Assembly: GCA_027485045.1 (NCBI GenBank)
Contig: JAIXRU010000282.1
Span: 1-35,726 of the forward strand
Source: Opitutaceae bacterium
GTDB lineage: Bacteria; Verrucomicrobiota; Verrucomicrobiia; Opitutales; Opitutaceae
Direction of reading: 5' to 3'
DNA length: 35,726 bases
In this document: positions 15,446 to 22,691 of the stretch, in pieces
How positions within the stretch are numbered: position 1 is the first letter of the stretch
Layout: every line of letters starts with the position of its first letter
The notes under the pieces: model-generated
The model's input: the letters and a program-made list of their open reading frames with translations, nothing else
Database searches by the model: none
Told to the model about the DNA's origin: nothing
Program-made: the position numbers and the translations under genes

Positions 15446-16576
15446 TTATTGACCCAACTCCGCCGCCACCTCGCGCAAGGCGACAAGCAGGTTAGACCAA
15501 TGCGCCTCCGTAGTCCCCCACCCTGAGCTTATCCGCAAAGCCCGGCGTGCCTGCTCGGCCGGCACGCCGAGCGCCGCCAGCACGTGCGAGGGGCCGTCTT
15601 TGCCTGTCGTACACGCCGCGCCAGTGGAAACTTGAACGTCGCGCTTCTCCAACCGCGCAATCCAGCGTGCGTGATCTCCGTGCGGCATGAGCGCAAAAAC
15701 GGTGTTCCATAAACGGTCCGCCCCGGCCGCCACGATGCTCGTGCCCGGCAAGCTCGCCAACAATTCCCGCTCGAAGGCGCGCCGCCACCCTTCACGTTGA
15801 GACTCCCAGATAACGTGCTTCTGCTCGCACTCCACCAAGGCCGCCGAGAACGCGGAGATACTGGCCACATCTTCCGTTCCTGCGCGGTGCCCACCTTCCT
15901 GCAAGCCCCCACCCTGCGAACAAAAATCCGGCGCAGACCGACCCGTCGGTAACTTAAGAATACCTACCCCTTTGGGCGCGCCGAACTTGTGCCCGCTCGC
16001 GATCACCCAAGCCCCGCTAGCCCCCAATCCCGCGCCAGGCAACTTCCCCAACCACTGCGTCGCATCGCACAAGTAAGGGACCGAAGAAACACGACACGCC
16101 GCCGCAATTTCCGACCAGGGTTGCACGACACCGGTTTCGTTATTCGCCGCCATCACCACCACTCCCGCAACGCCATCAAGAATAGCCGCCTGCACTGTGG
16201 CGGCTGACACCACTCCGGCGGAATCATGAGCCAGCCAATCAATGCGCCCCGGGAAAAAACGGCCCGCCGCCGCGAGTACCGCGCTATGCTCCGTCCTGGC
16301 CACCGCGATCCTCGCGACCGCAGGCAGCCGCTCCGACCAATACCGCAGCACCGCGTGCGCGCCCTCGGTCGCACCCGAGTTAAAAACATACTGGGCCGGC
16401 TCGCCTCCCAAAAGGACCGCCACTGCCTCACGATAAGAATCCAACCGGATACGGGCACGGGCCGCCGCCCGCGTGGGACTCGAAGGATTTTGCCAATGCT
16501 CGGCCTGCACGCGCAGCCACGCCTCGCGGGCGCAATCGGCAAGCGCGGTCGTGGCGTTATGGTCGAAGTACGGCAT
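15446..16576 (-). CDS. Cysteine desulfurase (NifS/IscS-like, class V aminotransferase)
   Basis: A 376-residue PLP enzyme releasing sulfur from cysteine as a persulfide for Fe-S cluster or thio-cofactor assembly. Visible are the start MPYFDHNATT, the PLP-stacking His97 in RTEHSAV, NNETGV (145-150), the Schiff-base Lys197 in ASGHKFGAPKG, RAGTEDVASI (231-240) and the sulfur-carrying Cys322 in STGAACTTGKDGPSH. In the commoner form that loop reads SSGSACxxG. No iscU, sufU or regulator gene is adjacent, so isc, nif or a tRNA-thiolation role cannot be distinguished. The start is ATG 16576; the ORF track's 16690 start adds 38 residues that overlap the promoter region of the divergent cyclophilin gene. 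Confidence 0.9.
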   Translation of the reverse strand: MPYFDHNATTALADCAREAWLRVQAEHWQNPSSPTRAAARARIRLDSYREAVAVLLGGEPAQYVFNSGATEGAHAVLRYWSERLPAVARIAVARTEHSAVLAAAGRFFPGRIDWLAHDSAGVVSAATVQAAILDGVAGVVVMAANNETGVVQPWSEIAAACRVSSVPYLCDATQWLGKLPGAGLGASGAWVIASGHKFGAPKGVGILKLPTGRSAPDFCSQGGGLQEGGHRAGTEDVASISAFSAALVECEQKHVIWESQREGWRRAFERELLASLPGTSIVAAGADRLWNTVFALMPHGDHARWIARLEKRDVQVSTGAACTTGKDGPSHVLAALGVPAEQARRALRISSGWGTTEAHWSNLLVALREVAAELGQ

Positions 16577-16692
16577 CGCAAGTAAGGAAACGGCCAGAGC
16601 CCTAAGGGCCAAACCCCAAATCATGCTGGCGTGCCGCAGTGCAGGCTTGCACGAGCGAACTACGAGCACGACGCTGCACCTTTTATTCACCT

Positions 16693-17193
16693 ATGAGCAC
16701 CACCAAAGAAGTCGCAGTCGTCACCACCACCAAGGGTGAAATCACCTTGGAATTCTGGCCCGATGTTGCCCCCGGCCACGTCGAAAACTTCAAGAAACTC
16801 GCCAAGCAGGGCTTCTACGACGGCACCGCGTTTCACCGCATTATCAAAGGCTTCATGATCCAGGGCGGCTGCCCCAACTCCAAACAGGGCGCGCGTGGCG
16901 TCCCCGGCACCGGTGGCCCCGGCTACCAGATCAAAGCCGAATTCAACTCGAAGTCGCACGTGCGCGGCGTGCTCTCCGCCGCCCGCTCCGCCAACCCTGA
17001 CAGCGCCGGCTCCCAGTTCTTCCTCTGCCACGGCGACGCCAAGTTTCTCGACAAACAATACACCGCCTTCGGCCAATTGATCAAAGGCGACGAGGTGCTC
17101 GAAGCCATCGCCACCGTCCCAACCGGTGGTCCCGAACGCAGCACCCCGAGCGAGCGCGTAGAAATCAAGAGCATCGCGTTCGTCACCGTCTGA
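16693..17193 (+). CDS. Cyclophilin-type peptidyl-prolyl cis-trans isomerase
   Basis: A 166-residue single-domain cyclophilin, about the length of cytoplasmic bacterial PpiB, with no signal peptide. Active-site segments are present: FHRIIKGFMIQGG (catalytic Arg in FHR), the Gln of QGG, AGSQFFLCHGDAKFLDKQYTAFGQLIKG and a short VPTGG loop. It speeds proline isomerisation during protein folding. The ATG at 16693 is preferred to the upstream GTG/ATG codons of the ORF track because the family start (VTTTKGEITLEFWPDVAPG) follows directly. A strong terminator stands 31 bp after the stop, so it is a single-gene unit divergent from the cysteine desulfurase gene. Confidence 0.93.
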   Translation: MSTTKEVAVVTTTKGEITLEFWPDVAPGHVENFKKLAKQGFYDGTAFHRIIKGFMIQGGCPNSKQGARGVPGTGGPGYQIKAEFNSKSHVRGVLSAARSANPDSAGSQFFLCHGDAKFLDKQYTAFGQLIKGDEVLEAIATVPTGGPERSTPSERVEIKSIAFVTV

Positions 17194-17224
17194 GTCAGCG
17201 ATTAGTAAACTCATCCAGGCGTTT

Positions 17225-17253
17225 AGCCCCGGCCCCGTCGCCGGGGCTTTTTT
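17225..17253 (+). terminator. Rho-independent terminator after cyclophilin gene
   Basis: AGCCCCGG at 17225-17232 pairs exactly with CCGGGGCT at 17241-17248 around an eight-base loop, followed by a run of T to 17253. This is a classic GC-rich intrinsic terminator. It separates the cyclophilin gene from the ABC transporter genes. Confidence 0.92.
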
Positions 17254-17333
17254 GTGCCGATTAATTAAGACGTAAACCGTTGCTCCTTGTGACACCCAAG
17301 CGAAGCACGTTATCACACCAGCTCCTCACCGGC

Positions 17334-19061
17334 ATGGCGCGCATCGAACCCAATCCTACTCCACGCCACCAGAGCCTGTGGAGTGACCTCTTGGTCATCG
17401 CCCTCTTTGGATCTATTTTGCTGGGGGCGCTTCACGTCGAGCAGGAGTGGCGCGCGCCGCTGCGCACCTCGGCCCCGATCGACCTCTCGCCTTCGGTGTT
17501 GCCGCTCTACGCGCTCTACTCCCTCGCCCGTAGTTGGATCGCCTACGCCCTATCCTTGGTTTTCACCATCCTAGTCGCTTCGTGGGCTTACTACGACCCC
17601 CGCGCCCGGCGCATTATTCTCCCCGCGCTCGACGTGCTGCAAAGCATTCCCGTGCTCGGGTTCCTGCCCGGCCTGGTCCTGGCCTTGGTCCGGATTTTTC
17701 CAAACAGCAACACCGGCCTGGAACTGGCGTGCGTGATCATGATTTTGACCGGCCAGGTCTGGAACATGGCTTTCAGCTACTACGACTCACTCCAAGGCGT
17801 TCCCGCCGAACATCGCAACCTGGCCCGCCTCTACGATTTTTCCCCGTGGCAACGTTTCTGGCGGGTGGAGCTGCCTTTCGGCGCACAGAGTCTGGTTTAC
17901 AACAGTATGGTATCGATGGCCGGCGGCTGGTTTTTCCTCAGCATCACCGAGGCGTTTCGGCTGGGAGACCAAGATTTTCGCTTACCCGGTATCGGTTCCT
18001 ACATGAGCGAAGCGGTTGCTCGCGGAAATGTACCCGCACAACTTTATGGCGTGGTAGCGATGGCAGTGGTCATCATCACCGTGGATCGACTGGTTTGGTG
18101 GCCTCTGGTCCGATGGGCGCGCAGGTTCAATTTGGACGACTTTGCCGGCGCCTCCTCCGACACCGGCGGCACGGGACGGCTCAGCCTGTGGCTGGAACGC
18201 TCCGCCGCCTGGCGACGCATCACTCTGACTGGCGCAAAAATAACCGATGCCCTGCTCCGCCGCCGCCACGCTCCCCACAGCCGCTCAGCAACGAAGCCCC
18301 AAAGTCGCCGCCCCTTCCGCACTTGGCTTGGCCATGCCGCGCTGGGCGGATTGATCCTCGTCGCCGGCTACGCACTCGTCCGCCTTGGCCTGCTTATCAT
18401 CCGCCTGGATGCCGGAGACTGGCACGACATCGCTCTCGCCACCGGTTGCACCAGTCTGCGCGTCTTTACCGCGCTCGCGCTCAGTGTGCTTTGGACCGTT
18501 CCCGCCGGCGTCTGGCTCGGCCTGCACCCCTCGCTTTCAAACCGCTTGCAGCCCTTGATTCAGTTCGCCGCGTCCTTTCCCGCCCCGATGGTTTACCCTT
18601 GGATTCTTGCCTTGGTAATCGCCGTGGGGGGCACCCTTAGCTGGGGGGCCATACCGCTGATCATGCTCGGCACGCAGTGGTATATTCTTTTCAACGTGGC
18701 CTCCGCTGCCTCCGCCATCCCCAACGATATCCGTAGTTGCGCCGCGCTCTTAAATCTCTCCGGCATGCGCCGCTGGACGCGTTATCTCCTGCCTGCCATA
18801 GCCCCGGGACTCGTGACCGGCTGCATCACTGCCGCTGGCGGTGCGTGGAATGCCACGATCGTCTCCGAATACATCCACTCCGGCACCGAAATCGTGCGCA
18901 CCACCGGTCTCGGAGCCTACATCAGCCACGCCACCGACGCAGGCGACTACCCCCAACTCGCCGCCGGAGTTATCGTGATGGCCGTGATCGTTGTAGTCGT
19001 TAACCGCTTTGTTTGGAAGAAACTCCAGACCCTCGCCAACGAACGTTGCCGCTTCGGCTGA
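17334..19061 (+). CDS. ABC transporter permease, two permease domains fused in one chain
   Basis: A 575-residue inner-membrane protein of the NitT/TauT (nitrate/sulfonate/taurine) permease type, with two complete permease domains (about 30-275 and 345-570). They are separated by a hydrophilic linker rich in Arg and Ser (RRRHAPHSRSATKPQSRRPFR). Each half carries an EAA-like loop that docks the ATPase: GVPAEHRNLARLYDFSPWQRFWRVELP in the first and IPNDIRSCAALLNLSGMRRWTRYLLPA in the second. Two halves in one chain would form the full channel. The ORF track starts at a TTG (17280); the first ATG, at 17334, is preferred. The ATPase gene follows after 13 bp. No substrate-binding protein is encoded in the window, so the substrate and even the transport direction are open. 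Confidence 0.88.
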   Translation: MARIEPNPTPRHQSLWSDLLVIALFGSILLGALHVEQEWRAPLRTSAPIDLSPSVLPLYALYSLARSWIAYALSLVFTILVASWAYYDPRARRIILPALDVLQSIPVLGFLPGLVLALVRIFPNSNTGLELACVIMILTGQVWNMAFSYYDSLQGVPAEHRNLARLYDFSPWQRFWRVELPFGAQSLVYNSMVSMAGGWFFLSITEAFRLGDQDFRLPGIGSYMSEAVARGNVPAQLYGVVAMAVVIITVDRLVWWPLVRWARRFNLDDFAGASSDTGGTGRLSLWLERSAAWRRITLTGAKITDALLRRRHAPHSRSATKPQSRRPFRTWLGHAALGGLILVAGYALVRLGLLIIRLDAGDWHDIALATGCTSLRVFTALALSVLWTVPAGVWLGLHPSLSNRLQPLIQFAASFPAPMVYPWILALVIAVGGTLSWGAIPLIMLGTQWYILFNVASAASAIPNDIRSCAALLNLSGMRRWTRYLLPAIAPGLVTGCITAAGGAWNATIVSEYIHSGTEIVRTTGLGAYISHATDAGDYPQLAAGVIVMAVIVVVVNRFVWKKLQTLANERCRFG

Positions 19062-19074
19062 CCTCCTAATCACC

Positions 19075-20412
19075 ATGCCTGTACCGATTCTTTCCCTCGA
19101 ACACGTCAGCCACGAATACGGCAGCGGCGCGCAACGCGATCTCATCCTCTCCGATGTGAGTCTGTCTGTTTGGGCCAACGATGTCGTCGCCCTGCTCGGT
19201 CCCTCCGGTTGCGGCAAGTCCACGCTCATGCGCATCCTGATCGGGCTCATCACGCCGACCAAAGGCACCGTGCTGCACCACGGCCAGCCGCTGACCGGCA
19301 TCGCTCCACGCGTCGCGATGGTGTTTCAAAACTTCGCCCTTTTCCCGTGGCTGACCGTGCGCGGCAACGTGCTGCTCGCCATCGAACACCTGCCGCCCGC
19401 CGAACGCGACGCCAAGGCCGACCGCGTGCTCGCGACCGTCGGCCTGAACGCCTACGAAAACGCCTACCCGCGCGAACTCTCCGGCGGCATGAAACAGCGG
19501 GTGGGCATCGCCCGGGCGCTGGTCGCGGATCCGGAGGTGCTTTGCATGGACGAGCCCTTCAGCGCGCTCGACGTCCTCACTGCCGAGACCCTGCGCAACG
19601 AGCTCGCCCGCCTCCTCGCCGACCAGACGAATCCCCTGCGCACGATGATCCTGGTGACCCACAACATCGACGAAGCAGTGGAACTCGCCACCCGCATCGT
19701 GGTGCTCGCGGCCAATCCCGGTCGCATCGGCCAGATCGTGCCCAACCCGCTCCCCTACCCGCGCGACCCGAAGTCTCCGGCCTTCGCCGCCGCCGTGGAA
19801 AACCTCCACCGCATCCTCACCCACGCCACGCTGCCCGACGTCACGCCCGAAGGGTCCGACGTCGGCAAGGTCGTGCTCAAAACCGAGACCGGCCCGCGCC
19901 GTATCGTTCCCGTCACCATCCCTGCGGTCACCGCCGGCGAAGTGCTCGGCTTGCTCGCGTTGCTGCCCGAACAGGTCTGCGATTTTTTTGAAATCGCCGC
20001 GCGCCTCAGCCGCGATTTCGGCTCGGCGCTCAACTTGGTAAAAGCCGCCGAACTCCTCGAACTCGTCCATACTCCGGGCCAGGACGTGATCATCACCGAA
20101 TTCGGCCGCCAGGTGCTGGCTGCATCGGCGGTCGAGCAACGCCGCCTGCTGCGCGACAAGCTGCTCAAGTTAAAAATCTTCGAGCTACTGGTGCGTTTGA
20201 TCAACGTGCAGGAGGAAAAAACCCTCACCGACGAGACCCTGCTGGCAGAACTCGCCGCACTGCTCCCGCACGAAAAGCCCCGCGTGATTTTCCGAACTTT
20301 AATCAGCTGGGGACGCTACGCCGAAATCATTCAACACGACCAACGCAAGCACCAGGTCCGGCTCTACGAACGCAAACGCCCGCGTCCGCTCGCCGGTCCC
20401 GGAGAGCTTTAA
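19075..20412 (+). CDS. ABC transporter ATPase with C-terminal AAA-associated domain
   Basis: A 445-residue protein. Residues 1-260 are an NitT/TauT-type ATPase: Walker A GPSGCGKST (42-50), Q-loop VFQNFALFPW, signature LSGGMKQRVGIARAL, Walker B VLCMDEPFSALD and switch His in VTHNIDEAVE. The remaining about 185 residues form an extra all-helical region with winged-helix character (EVLGLLALLPEQVCDFFEIAARLSRDFGS, LLRDKLLKLKIFELLVRLI), matching what I remember as the AAA-associated C-terminal domain of a subgroup of nitrate/sulfonate-type ATPases. It may regulate transport. The ATG at 19075 is preferred over the upstream start inside the permease gene. It is co-transcribed with the fused permease. 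Confidence 0.9.
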   Translation: MPVPILSLEHVSHEYGSGAQRDLILSDVSLSVWANDVVALLGPSGCGKSTLMRILIGLITPTKGTVLHHGQPLTGIAPRVAMVFQNFALFPWLTVRGNVLLAIEHLPPAERDAKADRVLATVGLNAYENAYPRELSGGMKQRVGIARALVADPEVLCMDEPFSALDVLTAETLRNELARLLADQTNPLRTMILVTHNIDEAVELATRIVVLAANPGRIGQIVPNPLPYPRDPKSPAFAAAVENLHRILTHATLPDVTPEGSDVGKVVLKTETGPRRIVPVTIPAVTAGEVLGLLALLPEQVCDFFEIAARLSRDFGSALNLVKAAELLELVHTPGQDVIITEFGRQVLAASAVEQRRLLRDKLLKLKIFELLVRLINVQEEKTLTDETLLAELAALLPHEKPRVIFRTLISWGRYAEIIQHDQRKHQVRLYERKRPRPLAGPGEL

Positions 20413-20433
20413 GACTTGCCCCCACCCGGCCGA

Positions 20434-21795
20434 CTAGACCGCGTGACGGTCCATGTAAGCACGGATGGCGGCGGCATCCGCCGGCAGCCTGTGCTTTAGC
20501 AGCGGCTTGGCCTTGAGCTTCTCCAAGCTGGGGTCGGTCGGCTCGATGCCGATCGCAGAGATGATCGTATCGGGGAATTTAGCCGGGCTGGCGGTGGCCA
20601 GCACGATGCTCGGGCGCTCCTTGGCCAAGCCCTTGAAACCGCACGCGGTGTGCGGATCGGCAATATACCGAAAATCCTGATACACCTGGCGGATCAAAGC
20701 CGGAATCTCGTCGTCGTTGCAACGCGAGGCGCTGAAACCATCGCCGTCGAAGTTCGCAAAGGTATAGGCACCAGTGCTTTTAAAAATCGCCATGATCTCG
20801 CGCACCTTGGCCGAATCTTGTCCGACACTGTAGTACAGAAAGCGCTCAAAATTGCTCGACACCTGGATATCCATCGAAGGCGCGAGCGACGGCGTGACCG
20901 TGCTGGTGCGGTAATCACCCGTCGTGAAAAGACGGTGGAGAATATCGTTTTGATTGGTCGCGACGCGGAAACCCCGCAGCGGCACCCCCATTTTCCGGAG
21001 CAGCCAGCCCGCGAGCACGTTGCCAAAATTGCCCGTGGGCACGACCCACTCGATCTCATTGCGCACCTCGGCCGGAAGTCGCAGATAGGCCCAAAGATAG
21101 TAAACGCACTGGGCGAGAATGCGGGCGAGGTTGATGGAGTTCACCGCGCTGAGACGGTGGCGGGTGCGAAATTCCTGGTCGGCAAAAAGCTCTTTTAACG
21201 CCGCCTGCGCGTCGTCGAAGGTGCCGTCGATGGCAAGCGCATGAACATTGTCCGCGCCGGTGCAAGCCATCTGGCGCTCCTGCAGCGGCGAGGTGCGTCC
21301 GTCCGGATAAGCGATAAAAATGGCGACGCCGGGCTTGCCTAGCAGCCCGTGAATCGCCGCCGAACCGGTATCGCCCGAGGTGGCGCCGAGCACGTTGATG
21401 GTCTGGCCGCGCACCTGACATTGATGGCCATAGAGATTGCCGAGGAGCTGGAGCGCGAAGTCCTTGAATGCCAGGGTGGGCCCGTGGAAGAGTTCGAGCA
21501 CATAAGTCTGCTCGTCGAGCTTCACCACCGGCGCGATGTCGGCGTGCGAAAACTGAAGGTAACTCTTGGCGATGAGCGCACGCAAAGTTTCGGCCGGAAT
21601 GTCGGTGGCGAAACGCGACAGAAACTCGAAGCACAGCTCCGGATACGAAAGCGGCGCGAAGCGCGCGAGGTCGGCGGCGGTGTATTGAGGGAGCGTCTCG
21701 GGCAGGTAAAGACCGCCATCAGGCGCAAGGCCGGTGGCGACGGCATCAGAGAAGCCGAGGGAGGGGGACTGACCGCGAGTGGAGATGTAGCGCAT
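20434..21795 (-). CDS. thrC: Threonine synthase
   Basis: A 453-residue PLP enzyme that converts O-phosphohomoserine to threonine, the last step of threonine synthesis. It shows the family start MRYISTRGQSPSLGFSDAV, GLAPDGGLYLPE, the PLP Lys111 in GPTLAFKDFALQLLG, and LGATSGDTGSAAIHGL plus VPTGNFGNVLAG, which hold the cofactor phosphate. Length and sequence fit the longer class (E. coli/yeast type) rather than the plant-type enzyme. It ends tail to tail, 21 bp from the ABC ATPase gene. The genes for the preceding enzymes, hom and lysC, are on the same strand about 4 kb upstream, beyond an accessory segment. No homoserine kinase gene is in the window. Confidence 0.95.
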   Translation of the reverse strand: MRYISTRGQSPSLGFSDAVATGLAPDGGLYLPETLPQYTAADLARFAPLSYPELCFEFLSRFATDIPAETLRALIAKSYLQFSHADIAPVVKLDEQTYVLELFHGPTLAFKDFALQLLGNLYGHQCQVRGQTINVLGATSGDTGSAAIHGLLGKPGVAIFIAYPDGRTSPLQERQMACTGADNVHALAIDGTFDDAQAALKELFADQEFRTRHRLSAVNSINLARILAQCVYYLWAYLRLPAEVRNEIEWVVPTGNFGNVLAGWLLRKMGVPLRGFRVATNQNDILHRLFTTGDYRTSTVTPSLAPSMDIQVSSNFERFLYYSVGQDSAKVREIMAIFKSTGAYTFANFDGDGFSASRCNDDEIPALIRQVYQDFRYIADPHTACGFKGLAKERPSIVLATASPAKFPDTIISAIGIEPTDPSLEKLKAKPLLKHRLPADAAAIRAYMDRHAV

Positions 21796-21823
21796 GGTGG
21801 CAAAAGGACAGTAGAGAGCCGCG

Positions 21824-22084
21824 TTAAAGAGAAAAGCGTTTGATGTCAGTTACCACCCATTCGCGGACGGCATGGTCGATCCAAAACTCAATCGCCACAC
21901 GACGAAGAAAAATCCTTAAAATCTCATGTCCGTCATCGTCGCGCATGGCAGAAGAACCGCTCGGGATCGGGTGTTTTTCAGCGTGGTTTATAAGCGCGCG
22001 GTGAGTGGTGGCGGCACCGCGTTTGGTTAAACCCAACATCCCATCCACCGCCGGAGCGGAATAGCGGATCGAATACGGACGCAC
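21824..22084 (-). CDS. Small RelE/ParE-like toxin candidate
   Basis: An 86-residue protein with GTG start. The layout fits the RelE/ParE toxin fold: an N-terminal strand (YSIRYSAPAVDGML), a helical middle (THRALINHAEKHP), then strands ILRIFLRRVAIEFWID and REWVVTDIKRF. Resemblance is at the level of length, strand pattern and basic C-terminus; I could not point to invariant residues. The stop of the small upstream gene (22088) and this start are three bases apart, the tight coupling usual for antitoxin-toxin operons. If it is a toxin it would cleave mRNA or poison gyrase. A plain hypothetical protein remains possible. Confidence 0.5.
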   Translation of the reverse strand: MRPYSIRYSAPAVDGMLGLTKRGAATTHRALINHAEKHPIPSGSSAMRDDDGHEILRIFLRRVAIEFWIDHAVREWVVTDIKRFSL

Positions 22085-22087
22085 GAC

Positions 22088-22288
22088 TTAACGAGGCATC
22101 GCGGCGATGAGCGCCTCTACCTGAGTCGCGGTATAGGATTTTCCCGCCTTGGCATCGCGGATGCGACGTGCCGTTTCCTTTTTCCAGGCTGGAGTGGCGG
22201 CACGAAGGCTGAGCAAATGAATCTCTATTTCACGTCGCTGCCGTGCGTTCATCTTAGTGATGGAATCTTTGATTTCGGCTATGCTCAT
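22088..22288 (-). CDS. Small antitoxin candidate
   Basis: A 66-residue helical, charged protein (MSIAEIKDSITKMNARQRREIEIHLLSLR, then ETARRIRDAKAGKSYTATQVEALIA). Length, order and spacing before the 86-residue gene are typical of addiction-type antitoxins. The C-terminal part resembles the short segment of RelB/Phd-type or 'addiction module component' antitoxins that wraps the toxin. The ORF track starts at a TTG; the ATG two codons later is preferred. A DNA-binding motif is not obvious. Confidence 0.5.
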   Translation of the reverse strand: MSIAEIKDSITKMNARQRREIEIHLLSLRAATPAWKKETARRIRDAKAGKSYTATQVEALIAAMPR

Positions 22289-22393
22289 GGACAAAAGCTT
22301 GCCGGGAAATCAAGGCGCGTCAACGGCGAGGGCAACGCGTGCATTTTCAATTTAAAATCCATTAAGATACAACCGGAAAACAACTTGCAGGAT

Positions 22394-22645
22394 TTAATCG
22401 GCGGGGTCGATTCGAGAAATACAAACCAAGCGCCCACCGTTATCGACCCAGTAAACGCTGGCGTATTTACACTGAATGACCACGGACATTGCGCGACCAT
22501 CGGCTTCGGCACGAATATAATCCGGCTCAAGGGCGGGACGCCGGGTGATGCTTTCGCATTCACTCTGCATTTTTCTCCGCTCGGGAACGCTCAATGCGAA
22601 CAGGGCGCGTAGCGCGTCCTCGTGGATTGTATGCGAGAAACGCAC
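22394..22645 (-). CDS. Small RelE-like protein, possible lone toxin
   Basis: An 83-residue protein with GTG start preceded by AGGGG, one of the few purine-rich leaders in the window. It has an N-terminal strand-helix (FSHTIHEDALRALFALSVPERRKMQSECESI), then short strands (YIRAEADGRAMSVVIQCKYASVYWVDNGGRLVCISRI). This is the size and secondary-structure order of RelE/ParE or HigB-type toxins. No antitoxin-like gene adjoins it: upstream is 46 bp and then the end of a large surface-protein gene. It may be a solitary or decayed module. Confidence in the function is low; coding potential is moderate. Confidence 0.4.
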   Translation of the reverse strand: MRFSHTIHEDALRALFALSVPERRKMQSECESITRRPALEPDYIRAEADGRAMSVVIQCKYASVYWVDNGGRLVCISRIDPAD

Positions 22646-22691
22646 AGGCCGACCCCTAAACGCCGAGTCGTTTGCGCGAGATTTCCATCAA

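Noticed and set aside
19066-20139. 357-residue minus-strand ORF
   Set aside because: It is the antisense shadow of the ABC ATPase gene, which has every ATPase motif.
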